Shown: piece after piece, positions 1 through 8,297 of the stretch | Layout of the letters: every line of letters begins with the position of its first letter | How positions within the stretch are numbered: position 1 is the first letter of the stretch | Origin: Desulfobacterales bacterium | Lineage (GTDB): Bacteria; Desulfobacterota; Desulfobacteria; Desulfobacterales; RPRI01 | Assembly (NCBI GenBank): GCA_020052975.1 | Contig: JAGVOC010000112.1 | Location: 1 to 20,179, forward strand | Reading direction: 5' to 3' | Length of the DNA: 20,179 bases | Made by a program: the position numbers and the translations under genes | The notes under the pieces: model-generated | Seen by the model: the letters and a program-made list of their open reading frames with translations, nothing else | Told to the model about the DNA's origin: nothing | The model's database searches: none

Positions 1-1947
1 AAAGGAAGGGTCTGGCATCCGGGTGGCGCCCATCCCTTTGTCGGTCTTAATGAGGCGCTTGTCCACAACGGAGATTTTGCAAACTACCGCTCAGTTGCCG
101 AATATTTGAGACAGAGGAATATCTACCCTCTCTTTTTGACCGACACGGAAGTAGCTGCTCTTCTTTTCGATTTATATAGCAGAACCTACGGTTATCCTCT
201 GGAATATGTTATTGAAGCGCTTGCTCCCACCATGGAGAGGGATTTTGACCGGTTGTCTTTAGAAAAACAGAAAATCTACCGGGCTATTCAGGCGACCCAT
301 ATTCACGGATCCCCGGACGGCCCCTGGTTTTTTATTATTGCGAGGAATGACACCGAGAATAAGCGGCTACAGCTCATTGGCATTACCGATACCTCGATGC
401 TCAGACCCCAGGTCTTTGCCCTGCATGACGGGGAAGTGCAGGTTGGGCTGATATGTTCTGAGAAACAGGCTATCGACGCTACATTGAAGAGCCTGGCAGA
501 GGAGGATCCAAGGATCGGTGCGGTGGCGGATCGATACTGGAATGCACGCGGGGGAAGCTATACCGATGGAGGGGCATTCGTATTCAACCTGGAAGAAGGT
601 AATGGCAACTATCTTGAGCGCAGATTGACCTGCACTGACAAGTTCGGGCATGAGATTACTGTTCCGACCAATCAAGCCGCCTATATACCTGATAAGGGAT
701 ATTCCCTGATCGCTAATGAGAAGAAATCCGGGGCTGAACTATCCGTTTTTTTCCATGAGAATCGGCCCGATCCCCTCTATGAATATCTGAAAGACGGGAT
801 CAAGGACTGGGGCTACGAAGGGTTCTTTGATTGTCTGAAGGAGGTGAATACATGGGCATTAAGGGGGGATGACTGTTTTGAGACAGCGCTGGATGCCCTG
901 ACCAGGCTGATTGATAGGCGTTACCCAACCTATGACAAGAAACGAAGATCTATCCTTCAAATGACAGACCGTACCCTTGAGGGTATATTCCGCCGGTTTC
1001 CTCCCCTTGAGACACCGGATGGCGGCAGGAACAGGGAAGACAATGGAGTGTCATGCAGATTGATAGATTGGAATAGCAGAGATATTCTCAGGGGACCAAT
1101 TAAAGGGGAAGAGGTCTTGATTATTGACGGATCGCTCTTCCCACCGGAAGGAGAGGACTGTGACAGCCGCCTGCTTGCAAATGCCTATTGTATGGGTTGG
1201 CGCCGGTTTATCGTATTTGGACTCAAGGGGCAGCGTTTTCACGGATGTGGCATTGGTCCAGGGTCAGAGGGCGTGCGGATCGATATCTACGGCAGTTCCG
1301 GAGATTATCTGGGCTCCGGGATTGATGGTCTCTCCATCCATGTCCATGGTAATGCGCAAGACCAGGTTGGACAGATTATGAAATCAGGGAAGATGGTAAT
1401 TTACGGGGACATCGGTCAGACCTTCATGTATGGCGCTAAGGGAGGGGAAGTATATGTTATGGGCAACGCAGCCGGTCGGCCGCTTATCAATGCGGTGGGC
1501 CGGCCCCGGGTGGTCATAAACGGAACCTGCCTCGATTATCTTGCCGAATCGTTTATGGCCGGCGACCCTCATAACGGAGGCGGCTTTGTAGTATTGAACG
1601 GTATGGAATTCGACAGTGACGGAACCGTCACGCCTCAATCTGTTCCGTACCCGGGCTCCAACCTCTTCTCCCTGGCATCCGGCGGCGCCATTTATGTCCG
1701 TGATCCCCACCGCACGGTGGACGATCAGCAGTTGAACGGCGGAGAGATCGTGCCGCTGGAACGGAGAGACTGGGAGTTGGTCCTCCCCTACCTGCAGGAG
1801 AATGAGCGGTTGTTTGGGATTTCGATCGAAGATGCCCTCTTAAGGGTTAGCGGAGAGAAGAGAGACCCTCTTGAAGTCTATAGAAAGGTGCAGCCCGGGA
1901 AGGGAGAGACCATAGCGGAAGACGGACTGGAAGAGTGGGGGAAGTAA
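1..1947 (+). CDS. Glutamate synthase large-subunit-like protein (class II amidotransferase + GXGXG domain), 5' partial
   Basis: The frame is open from the first base, so the start codon and the N-terminal nucleophile Cys lie upstream; 648 residues are visible. The first residues contain HPFVGLNEALVHNGDFANY, the typical core of a class II (Ntn) glutamine amidotransferase, which releases ammonia from glutamine. Roughly residues 385-545 form the GXGXG beta-helix of glutamate synthase (GGEVYVMGNAAGRPLINAVG, later AGDPHNGGGFVVLNG). The central FMN/3Fe-4S synthase domain of bacterial GltB is absent between them. It is therefore closer to split glutamate synthases, where the FMN domain is a separate protein, and that partner is not seen here. 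The kinase gene starts 7 nt after its stop, suggesting one operon. A role in ammonia assimilation is inferred from family; the domain assignment is secure, the exact substrate is not. Confidence 0.85.
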   Translation, partial: KGRVWHPGGAHPFVGLNEALVHNGDFANYRSVAEYLRQRNIYPLFLTDTEVAALLFDLYSRTYGYPLEYVIEALAPTMERDFDRLSLEKQKIYRAIQATHIHGSPDGPWFFIIARNDTENKRLQLIGITDTSMLRPQVFALHDGEVQVGLICSEKQAIDATLKSLAEEDPRIGAVADRYWNARGGSYTDGGAFVFNLEEGNGNYLERRLTCTDKFGHEITVPTNQAAYIPDKGYSLIANEKKSGAELSVFFHENRPDPLYEYLKDGIKDWGYEGFFDCLKEVNTWALRGDDCFETALDALTRLIDRRYPTYDKKRRSILQMTDRTLEGIFRRFPPLETPDGGRNREDNGVSCRLIDWNSRDILRGPIKGEEVLIIDGSLFPPEGEDCDSRLLANAYCMGWRRFIVFGLKGQRFHGCGIGPGSEGVRIDIYGSSGDYLGSGIDGLSIHVHGNAQDQVGQIMKSGKMVIYGDIGQTFMYGAKGGEVYVMGNAAGRPLINAVGRPRVVINGTCLDYLAESFMAGDPHNGGGFVVLNGMEFDSDGTVTPQSVPYPGSNLFSLASGGAIYVRDPHRTVDDQQLNGGEIVPLERRDWELVLPYLQENERLFGISIEDALLRVSGEKRDPLEVYRKVQPGKGETIAEDGLEEWGK

Positions 1948-1954
1948 AACTATT

Positions 1955-3625
1955 ATGGTTGAGAATTCCAGACTGACCGAACTTTATAATCTTTCAAGGG
2001 TCATCAGTTCAACCCTGGAACCTCAGGAAGTTCTGAATCTGATTATAGATGCCGCGGTAAAGATTACCAAGGCTACAACAGGCTCGTTGATGTTGGTTGA
2101 CAGAGATTCCGGGATTTTGAATATCGAGGTAGCCCGTGGATTCTCTCCCCGGGTGGTCAGTGATACCAAATTGAAGATAGGCGAAGGCATTACAGGCTGG
2201 GTGGCAAAAGAGGGGAAACCGGTCCTGGTGCCTGATGTGGCAAGAGATGAAAGATATATAAAGATAGATAAAGACGTAAAATCAGAGCTGGCAGTCCCTC
2301 TGATATTGGAAGACGAGGTTATAGGGGTGGTTAATGTGGACAGCACAAAGGCATCCGCCTTCACCCAGGAAGATATGGAACTGATCTTCACCCTGGCCAG
2401 CCAATCGGCTAAAATCATTCAAAACGCCAAGCTCTATGAGACCCTGAAATGGAGAGTGGAAGAGCTTTCAGCCTTATTTGACATAGGAAAGGTCATTGCC
2501 GGGACACTGAACTTAGAAAAGGTTCTTGAGACAATCGTGGAAAAGGCCTCCCACCTGATGAACACCAAAGTCTCTTCACTCATGCTGCTGAATTCGGCTG
2601 GAGACGAATTAGTGATTAAAGCCGTCCATGGAGGGGGTATGGACTATACATTGAAGCCCAACCTTAAAGTGAATGAGAGTTTAATAGGTCAGGTGGTCAG
2701 GACTAAAAAACCTCTGATGATCCTGGATGTTCGAAAAGAGAAGGGATACAGACATCTTGATCTGGCAAAAAAAGTGGGCCTATGTTCCCTCCTTTCTGTT
2801 CCCATGATGGTGAAAGAGAGAATAATAGGCGTTATTAACACCTATACGGCTGCACAACACAGGTTTACCTCAGCAGAAATCCAGCTCCTTTCCAGCCTCG
2901 CCGACCAATCTGCCATTGCTATTGAGAATGCCATGTTGTATGAACAGATGATAGGCCTGGAAGAGAGGATACGTGAGACAGAGAAACTCGGGGTATTGGG
3001 AGAGATGGCAATTGAGGTGGCCCACGAGATCAGAAACCCCCTTACCATAGTCAAAATGCTTTTTCACTCCCTTTCTATCCCCGATAAAAAGGATGCGACC
3101 ATAATCGAGAACGAGCTGGATCGCATGAATAGAATAGTGACCCAATTTTTGGACTACGCACGGGGTGGTAAACCCGAGCGGCAGAAAATAGATATAAACC
3201 AGGTCTTAGAAAACACCCTTCTTCTGATAGAGCACCGTCTTTCTCAACAGAGGATGAAACTCAAAAAGACACTTTTGCCGCTCCCCTCTACATCCTGCTA
3301 TCCTGAAAAGACGGCTCAGCTCTTTCTTAACCTGTTTCTTAATGCCATAGACGCTATGGAATATGAGGGAGAGATGGAAGTCTCCTCAGAGGCTATCGGA
3401 GGTTTTATCCAGGTCAAGATAAAGGATAGCGGTTCTGGCATTGCGGAGTCAATAAAGGAAAGGATGTTTCAGCCTTTTGTAACCACAAAGGCCAAAGGAC
3501 TGGGGCTGGGGCTTGCCATCGTCCATCGGGTTGTTGAAGAACACAGAGGAAGTATCGAAGTGGAGAGTGCCCCGGATATTGGCACTACATTTACTGTACG
3601 CCTGCCCATAGAGGTAGCACAATGA
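1955..3625 (+). CDS. GAF-GAF sensor histidine kinase
   Basis: A 556-residue histidine kinase without obvious membrane segments, so probably cytoplasmic. Two GAF sensor domains occupy about residues 20-160 and 185-325, followed by a short coiled linker. The H-box is VAHEIRNPL with phospho-acceptor His357. The ATPase domain shows the N-box (NLFLNAID), G1 (DSGSG) and G2 (GLGLGLAIV) motifs. GAF domains commonly bind small ligands, haem or cyclic nucleotides, and the ligand cannot be read from the sequence. The start ATG follows a GGGGGAAG-type ribosome site that overlaps the end of the glutamate synthase-like gene. The stop overlaps the start of the regulator by ATGA, so kinase and regulator are translationally coupled and are very probably cognate partners. 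Confidence 0.93.
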   Translation: MVENSRLTELYNLSRVISSTLEPQEVLNLIIDAAVKITKATTGSLMLVDRDSGILNIEVARGFSPRVVSDTKLKIGEGITGWVAKEGKPVLVPDVARDERYIKIDKDVKSELAVPLILEDEVIGVVNVDSTKASAFTQEDMELIFTLASQSAKIIQNAKLYETLKWRVEELSALFDIGKVIAGTLNLEKVLETIVEKASHLMNTKVSSLMLLNSAGDELVIKAVHGGGMDYTLKPNLKVNESLIGQVVRTKKPLMILDVRKEKGYRHLDLAKKVGLCSLLSVPMMVKERIIGVINTYTAAQHRFTSAEIQLLSSLADQSAIAIENAMLYEQMIGLEERIRETEKLGVLGEMAIEVAHEIRNPLTIVKMLFHSLSIPDKKDATIIENELDRMNRIVTQFLDYARGGKPERQKIDINQVLENTLLLIEHRLSQQRMKLKKTLLPLPSTSCYPEKTAQLFLNLFLNAIDAMEYEGEMEVSSEAIGGFIQVKIKDSGSGIAESIKERMFQPFVTTKAKGLGLGLAIVHRVVEEHRGSIEVESAPDIGTTFTVRLPIEVAQ

Positions 3626-5064
3626 AAAAGATACTGGTTGTTGATGACGAGCCCAACGTTCATTACTCTTTTAAAAAGGTCTTTTCCGAGAGTTATGTTG
3701 TCCTTTCTGCCTCATCCGGGGAAGAAGCCGTAGACATCATAAGCAGGGATACCCCTGACCTGGTAATAATGGATATCAGGATGCCCGGAATGGATGGAAT
3801 CACCACCCTGAGAAAAATCAAGGATATAGACCCCAAACTCCATATTATAATTATGACGGCATACGGAACTATGGAAACCGCGGTGGAGGCCATGAGGTTA
3901 GGGGCATACGACTACACCCTCAAACCCTTTGATATCGATTGGATGAAGACGACCATATCCAGTGCCTTATCCGTAACAGAGATGATGAAGAGAAAGGTTG
4001 TCCTATCCCCTTCCCAAGAGGGGGAACTGAACGGGGACATCATGGTTGGAAACTCGCATGAAATGCAGAAGGTATACAAGTACATAGGGCAGGTGGCCGG
4101 GAAAGATATAACGGTTCTTCTCACCGGAGAAAGTGGTACTGGAAAAGAACTGGCTGCCAGGGCCATATATAAGCACAGCATAAGAAGGGACAGACTGTTT
4201 ATGGCAATAAACTGTGCCGCCATACCGGACAATCTTCTGGAATCGGAGCTTTTTGGCTATGAGAAAGGGGCATTTACAGACGCTCGGCTAAGAAAGATCG
4301 GGAAGCTTGAACAGTTAAGTGGGGGCACAATACTTTTGGATGAAATCGGGGATATGTCCCTTCTTCTTCAGGCCAAGATGCTTCGTGTATTACAGGAGAT
4401 GGAGTTTGAAAGATTGGGAGGAAACGAAACAATAAAGGTTGATATCAGGGTGATAGCGGCCACCAATAAGGATCTGAAAAAGGAAGTCACTGAGGGAAGG
4501 TTCAGGGAAGACCTCTATTACCGTTTGAACGTAGTCTCTATTTGCCTCCCCCCCTTGAGGGAAAGGAAGGGGGATATCGAGGATTTAGTGAGGTACTTCA
4601 TAAAAAAGTCAGCAGTAGAGTTGAATAAAGAGGTAAAGGATATTACTCCATCGGCACTCAGTGTATTGGCAGCTTATCATTGGCCCGGCAATGTCAGAGA
4701 ACTTGAGAATGTTGTCAAAAAGGCCATTATCAGATGCAAGAGCAACATTATCATCCCTGAAGACATCTCTTTTGAAGATGATACGAATGGAGTTTATCCC
4801 TTAAGGAAAGAGGAGAATCTGGACTACAGTCTGGATGGGATTTTAGATAGACTTCTTGAACAAAGCCCTAGTTTATTATCAAATGGGGATAATGATGTGT
4901 TCTCGTTTCTGGAGAAAATGCTTGTAATAAAGGCGCTTATGAAAACAAAGGGGAATCAGGTAAAGGCAGCAGAGCTTTTGGGTATAAACAGAAACAGCCT
5001 CCGTCGGAGGATGGAGAAATACGGAATACAGAAGGAGATAAGCATATCGGGGGAAAGTCAATGA
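3622..5064 (+). CDS. NtrC-family sigma-54-dependent response regulator
   Basis: A 480-residue activator with the standard three parts. The receiver domain (1-120) has the acidic pair Asp8/Asp9 and phospho-acceptor Asp51 in IMDIRMPGMDG, plus the conserved Lys in TLKPFD. The AAA+ domain (about 150-375) has Walker A GESGTGKE (168-175), the sigma-54 contact loop GAFTDA (216-221) and a Walker B-type LLDEIGD. A C-terminal Fis-type helix-turn-helix (KAAELLGINRNSLRRRMEKYGI region) binds enhancer DNA. The fifth position of the usual GAFTGA loop is Asp; this variant occurs in other activators and need not abolish function. It would activate RNA polymerase-sigma-54 after phosphorylation by the upstream kinase. 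Targets are unknown; nitrogen genes are possible because of the neighbour. Confidence 0.95.
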   Translation: MKKILVVDDEPNVHYSFKKVFSESYVVLSASSGEEAVDIISRDTPDLVIMDIRMPGMDGITTLRKIKDIDPKLHIIIMTAYGTMETAVEAMRLGAYDYTLKPFDIDWMKTTISSALSVTEMMKRKVVLSPSQEGELNGDIMVGNSHEMQKVYKYIGQVAGKDITVLLTGESGTGKELAARAIYKHSIRRDRLFMAINCAAIPDNLLESELFGYEKGAFTDARLRKIGKLEQLSGGTILLDEIGDMSLLLQAKMLRVLQEMEFERLGGNETIKVDIRVIAATNKDLKKEVTEGRFREDLYYRLNVVSICLPPLRERKGDIEDLVRYFIKKSAVELNKEVKDITPSALSVLAAYHWPGNVRELENVVKKAIIRCKSNIIIPEDISFEDDTNGVYPLRKEENLDYSLDGILDRLLEQSPSLLSNGDNDVFSFLEKMLVIKALMKTKGNQVKAAELLGINRNSLRRRMEKYGIQKEISISGESQ

Positions 5065-5163
5065 CTAATTACCTAAGCCTGACCCCAAATATTGACCCTA
5101 AAATCCTCCTCCCCACCCTTGACATCTCCCCAAACTAACGCCGTATCTTTTGGTCAAATTGCC

Positions 5164-5192
5164 TTGACACACAGTCACTCCCCCACTATACT
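5164..5192 (+). promoter_or_regulatory. Sigma-70 promoter for queCDE
   Basis: TTGACA at 5164-5169, then exactly 17 nt, then TATACT at 5187-5192: a perfect -35 and a one-mismatch -10 at optimal spacing. Transcription would start near 5199, leaving a leader of about 130 nt before queC. I looked for the short preQ1-I aptamer pattern in the leader and did not find a convincing one. The leader is A-rich with few stable stems. Confidence 0.72.
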
Positions 5193-5329
5193 TACAGTAC
5201 AAAAAAGTTCTTCCCAAACAAACAAATTAAAAAAACAACCTGATTATCAGCTATCCGCCGGTTTCCTTTTTTCTTTTACTAACAGAAAATTGAATGCTGA
5301 GGAAGGGCGGTTGGCTGTGGAGGACTATA

Positions 5330-6013
5330 GTGCAGGCGGTCGTCTTACTTTCCGGAGGGCTTGATTCCACTGTTTGTGCGGTTCTTGCCGTTAAGACATT
5401 TGGGGCAGAACAAATAGCTGCTCTCAATATTCTTTACGGACAGAAGCATGCCAACGAGTCCGAAGCCGCCCGGGCGGTCGCAAAACGCTTGGGTTTAGGG
5501 TCATTTGATGAGGTAACCCTGCCCGAATCTTTATTCAAGGGCGCCGGTTCAAGCCTGATTGATGCCGATGTAAAGGTTCCCCATGGGCCGTACCCAACAG
5601 ATGATGGCCCCGTTTCTACCTATGTGCCGTTCAGAAACGGTATACTCATCTCTGTTGCTGCAGCCTTCGCTTTGAAAATGGGCTCGGAGATAATTTATTT
5701 TGGGGCTCACCAGGAAGACGCGATGAACTGGGCGTATCCTGATTGTACTCCGGAGTTCCTGGGAGCGATGAAGAACGCTGTCTGGGTCGGAACGTATCAT
5801 AAAGTGCGACTGGCAACCCCGCTTGAGTGGCTCGATAAGGCGGGTATCGTTGGGCTTGGTAAACAGTTAAACGCTCCTTTTGATCTGACACGCTCCTGCT
5901 ACCAGGGCTGGGACAAGGCCTGCGGACATTGTGCAACCTGCATATCACGGCTTGAGGCTTTTAAGGCCAACAATCTGGTGGATCCCATTGTCTATCAGAC
6001 GGTGACGGACTAA
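5330..6013 (+). CDS. queC: 7-cyano-7-deazaguanine synthase QueC
   Basis: ATP-dependent conversion of 7-carboxy-7-deazaguanine and ammonia to preQ0, the last step of preQ0 formation for queuosine in tRNA. The PP-loop SGGLDST is at residues 8-14. A zinc site is formed by Cys190, Cys198, Cys201 and Cys204 (C-x7-CGHC-x2-C). The start is chosen as GTG at 5330 because GGAGGA ends 5 nt before it and the protein then begins Met-Gln-Ala-Val-Val-Leu-Leu like the family. A longer frame from an ATG at 5294 adds 12 unrelated residues and has no ribosome site. The 227-residue length is normal. Its stop overlaps the queD start (TAATG), so the genes are translationally coupled. Confidence 0.95.
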   Translation: MQAVVLLSGGLDSTVCAVLAVKTFGAEQIAALNILYGQKHANESEAARAVAKRLGLGSFDEVTLPESLFKGAGSSLIDADVKVPHGPYPTDDGPVSTYVPFRNGILISVAAAFALKMGSEIIYFGAHQEDAMNWAYPDCTPEFLGAMKNAVWVGTYHKVRLATPLEWLDKAGIVGLGKQLNAPFDLTRSCYQGWDKACGHCATCISRLEAFKANNLVDPIVYQTVTD

Positions 6014-6351
6014 TGTTCGAAATCTATATTAATCATAAGTTCGAAGCAGCCCATTTCCTGCCCGGTCATAAGGGGAAATGCGCAAACCTCCACGGTCATA
6101 CGTGGCGGGTTGAATTGACGATACGCTCGGAATCCTTAAACGATGGCATGGTAACGGATTTCATCGAGGTGAAAGAAGCGCTCAATGAGGTTTTGCCCGA
6201 TCACACGCTTTTAAATGACATTATCCCGAATCCGACCGCGGAAAACCTGTCCGTATACTTTTACAAGCTGCTCAAGGAAAGGGTCTCGGGTTTGGTAAAG
6301 GTGATTGTCTGGGAATCGGCGAATTTGGGGGCGGCTTTTTTTGAAGGTTAA
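6013..6351 (+). CDS. queD: 6-carboxy-5,6,7,8-tetrahydropterin synthase QueD
   Basis: Converts 7,8-dihydroneopterin triphosphate to 6-carboxytetrahydropterin in queuosine precursor synthesis. Zinc ligands His14, His27 and His29 are visible (AAHF and LHGHTW), with the catalytic Cys23 just before the LHGH motif. The C-terminal stretch VIVWESANLGAAFFEG carries the conserved Glu of the WES/WET motif. The 112-residue length is typical of the short QueD/PTPS family. It starts within the queC stop and its last 11 nt overlap the inferred queE start, so the three genes form one compact unit. GTP cyclohydrolase (folE) and queF are not in the window and would have to be elsewhere. Confidence 0.94.
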   Translation: MFEIYINHKFEAAHFLPGHKGKCANLHGHTWRVELTIRSESLNDGMVTDFIEVKEALNEVLPDHTLLNDIIPNPTAENLSVYFYKLLKERVSGLVKVIVWESANLGAAFFEG

Positions 6352-6913
6352 CGAAATTTTTTACTCTTTACAGGGGGAAGGGAAAAACACAGGCATACCG
6401 ATGGTCTTTGTCCGCCTTACGGGTTGTAACTTGCGTTGCGACTTCTGCGATACAAAGTATGCGTTCGAGGCGGGAGAGGAGATGATGGTCGGGGAGATTC
6501 TATCCGAGAGGGAGAAGTACCCCTCAAAGTGGGTTTGCATAACCGGCGGGGAGCCGTTCATTCAACCTTTGGACGAATTGGTCGGGCGGCTGAAGGCGGA
6601 TGGTTCTTTGATTCAGATAGAGACGAACGGGACGATATTTCAGCCCGTTACATGCGATTGGCTGGCAGTGAGTCCCAAGAAAGAGCGGAGACCTGTTGAG
6701 GCTATGCTTGAGCGGGCGGATGAGATTAAAATCGTCGTCGACTCGAAAGCGGCGTTGGATTTTGCAGAGGAATACGAAGCGTGGGGAACATGCCACTCGG
6801 TCCAGCCGGAAAACAATCACGAGGAAGCGACTAAACTCTGCCTGGATTTTGTCGCCAAACATCCGCAGTGGCGATTGAGCATGCAGTTGCATAAGCTTAT
6901 CAATATAAGATAG
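6341..6913 (+). CDS. queE: 7-carboxy-7-deazaguanine synthase QueE (radical SAM)
   Basis: Radical SAM enzyme that rearranges 6-carboxytetrahydropterin to 7-carboxy-7-deazaguanine. The 4Fe-4S ligands are Cys29, Cys33 and Cys36 (CNLRCDFC). The N-terminus EIFYSLQGEG and the SAM-contact TGGEP are diagnostic, and the C-terminus WRLSMQLHKLINIR matches the family end. The start is placed at TTG 6341, which gives Met-Lys-Val-Asn-Glu-Ile-Phe; GGGGG at 6327-6331 is a weak ribosome site. An alternative TTG at 6305 would add 12 residues that do not look like QueE. The gene overlaps queD by 11 nt. At 190 residues it is of ordinary size. Confidence 0.93.
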   Translation: MKVNEIFYSLQGEGKNTGIPMVFVRLTGCNLRCDFCDTKYAFEAGEEMMVGEILSEREKYPSKWVCITGGEPFIQPLDELVGRLKADGSLIQIETNGTIFQPVTCDWLAVSPKKERRPVEAMLERADEIKIVVDSKAALDFAEEYEAWGTCHSVQPENNHEEATKLCLDFVAKHPQWRLSMQLHKLINIR

Positions 6914-7060
6914 GGAAAACCCCCAAATCTCTTCGATCTCTGCGTTCGTACAGGCCTCCTCTCCCACAAGAAAAAGACCGAATAGAAACAAAGTCCCCAA
7001 TTACGAAATGGCGCCCATCCCTGAAATGAGCCGTGCCATTCGGGATACGATTTGCTCAAT

Positions 7061-7088
7061 TATAATAATTATGTAAGGATCATTACAT
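7061..7088 (+). promoter_or_regulatory. TATAAT box with adjoining Crp/Fnr-type dyad operator
   Basis: A TATAAT at 7061-7066 is followed at 7071-7088 by the perfect dyad ATGTAA-GGATCA-TTACAT. The core TGTAA-N6-TTACA has the same geometry as Crp-family sites (TGTGA-N6-TCACA). It sits about 50 nt upstream of the CBM48-like gene, and a Crp/Fnr gene follows 389 nt downstream, so local autoregulation is plausible. No good -35 is seen. The protein-site match is inferred. Confidence 0.4.
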
Positions 7089-7135
7089 CATTGGGGATGG
7101 TAATCACTATATAATTATCAAAGGAGGGAGCTATT

Positions 7136-7444
7136 ATGGCGAAGAAGATAGTGACAAGAGAGGGTAAAACAAAGGGGAATGTCCTGACAAGAAAGGTTCA
7201 ATTTGAATATCCAGCACCGGAAGCAAAAGAGGTATGCTTGGTAGGGGAGTTCAATAATTGGGATATCCATGCGAATATAATGAAAAAGGGTGAGGATGGA
7301 ATATGACGAACAAATCTTCCCTTGAAGCTGGGGAGATATGAGTATCGCTTTCTTGCCGATGGTCACTGGGAGAATGACCCTTATTGTCCCGGATGTGTTC
7401 TAAACGAACTCGGAAGCCAAAATTGCGTCAAAATCGTCGAGTAA
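7136..7444 (+). pseudogene. CBM48/isoamylase early-set (AMPK-type glycogen-binding) small protein, interrupted by TGA
   Basis: The ATG is preceded by a strong AAGGAGGGAG site at 5 nt. The first 56 codons end in KKGEDGI, with VCLVGEFNNWD being the glycogen-binding early-set signature. A TGA at 7304-7306 then interrupts, and the same frame continues RTNLPLKLGRYEYRFLADG, ending SQNCVKIVE at a TAA. In this family the interrupted position is normally Trp (GxWRxxLPL), so a single TGG-to-TGA change explains the break. Total length of 102 codons matches intact relatives. These small proteins are thought to bind glycogen or related glucans, which fits the GH15 gene nearby. It is called a pseudogene, although read-through or a sequencing error cannot be excluded. 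Confidence 0.75.
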
Positions 7445-7476
7445 AATAAGCGATTTATAAAAACAGGGGCACGGAA

Positions 7477-8169
7477 ATGATTGAGTGTAGGACAAAACTC
7501 TGGTATCTTGAAAATATTGATGCGTTTAGCAACCTAAGCGATGAACAAGTCAGGATGCTAGATCAATATTCTATCATGCGAGAGATAAAGAAACACGAAA
7601 CTCTGTATCTCGAAGGTTCATCCGATAAAAACATTTATATCTTGAAGAAAGGGATGGTAAAGATAACCCGACTCACCCCTCAAGGAAGGGAGATAACTCT
7701 TGACATTTTTAAAGAAGGCTCGATATTTGGTGAGATGGTATTTATAGAATCTTAGGAGAGGAATGAATCCGCTGAGGCTATTGAAGATGGATTGATATGC
7801 ATAAGCAGAAGGGAAGATTTTGACATCCTTATTAAGAAAATGCCCAATCTTTCGATGCAGATTACAAAAATGATAGGGCTTCGGAGATGCAAGATTGAAA
7901 ATAAGCTCCTTGATCTGATTTTTAGTACAGTGGAACAACGGGTTGCTAAGACTCTCCTCAATTTGCTTGATGATTTTGGAATACCTCACAAAGATGGAAA
8001 CTTATTAAAAATCAAACTCACTCATAAAGATTTCGCTGATCTAATTGCATCCACCAGAGAGACAGTGACAACAACGCTCAACAAATTTAAAGGTGAAGGT
8101 ATTATAGATTATGAAGGGAAGTATGTTGTGATAAAGACTCTCGAAGGAATAAAAACCATGGCTGGGTAG
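7477..8169 (+). pseudogene. Crp/Fnr-family transcription regulator, interrupted by TAG
   Basis: Codons 1-92 encode the first part of a cyclic-nucleotide-binding-type beta-roll (IYILKKGMVKI, GREITLDIFKEGSIFGEMVF). A TAG at 7753-7755 follows, and the same frame continues ERNESAEAIEDGLIC, then the long dimerisation helix and the winged helix-turn-helix (HKDFADLIASTRETVTTTLNKFKGEGII). Without the stop the protein would be 230 residues, the normal length for the family. No frameshift is needed, only one codon change. The second part could be expressed alone from an internal TTG at 7792, but it would lack most of the sensor. N-terminal Cys clusters for an Fe-S cluster, as in Fnr, are not seen. It lies upstream of two cytochrome genes, a common setting for such regulators. 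Confidence 0.78.
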
Positions 8170-8297
8170 GTTTTATTGGAAAGGAGGTGGTGTTAGCATA
8201 GTGTCTGTGGATGCTGTATCAGTAAAGGGTTAAACTTCAATCATTGTTTTTAACCATACCTCAACTGGAGGGAATTTAAAAGAAAGGAGAAAGATGT

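Noticed and set aside
4267..4284. GAFTDA instead of GAFTGA as a defect in the sigma-54 activator
   Set aside because: The Asp variant is found in other intact activators, and all other motifs are normal, so it is not evidence of loss of function.
5294..5329. Upstream ATG as the queC start
   Set aside because: It adds 12 residues unlike QueC and has no ribosome site, while GTG 5330 has GGAGGA at 5 nt and gives the family N-terminus.
6914..7060. Possible REP-like or mobile-element end downstream of queE (inverted pieces such as AATGGC/GCCATT and ATCCC/GGGAT)
   Set aside because: The paired pieces cross each other, no flanking duplication or transposase is seen, and only one copy exists in the window.
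7296..7312. TGA in the CBM48-like gene as selenocysteine
   Set aside because: The family has Trp there, not Cys, and no suitable hairpin was seen just downstream.
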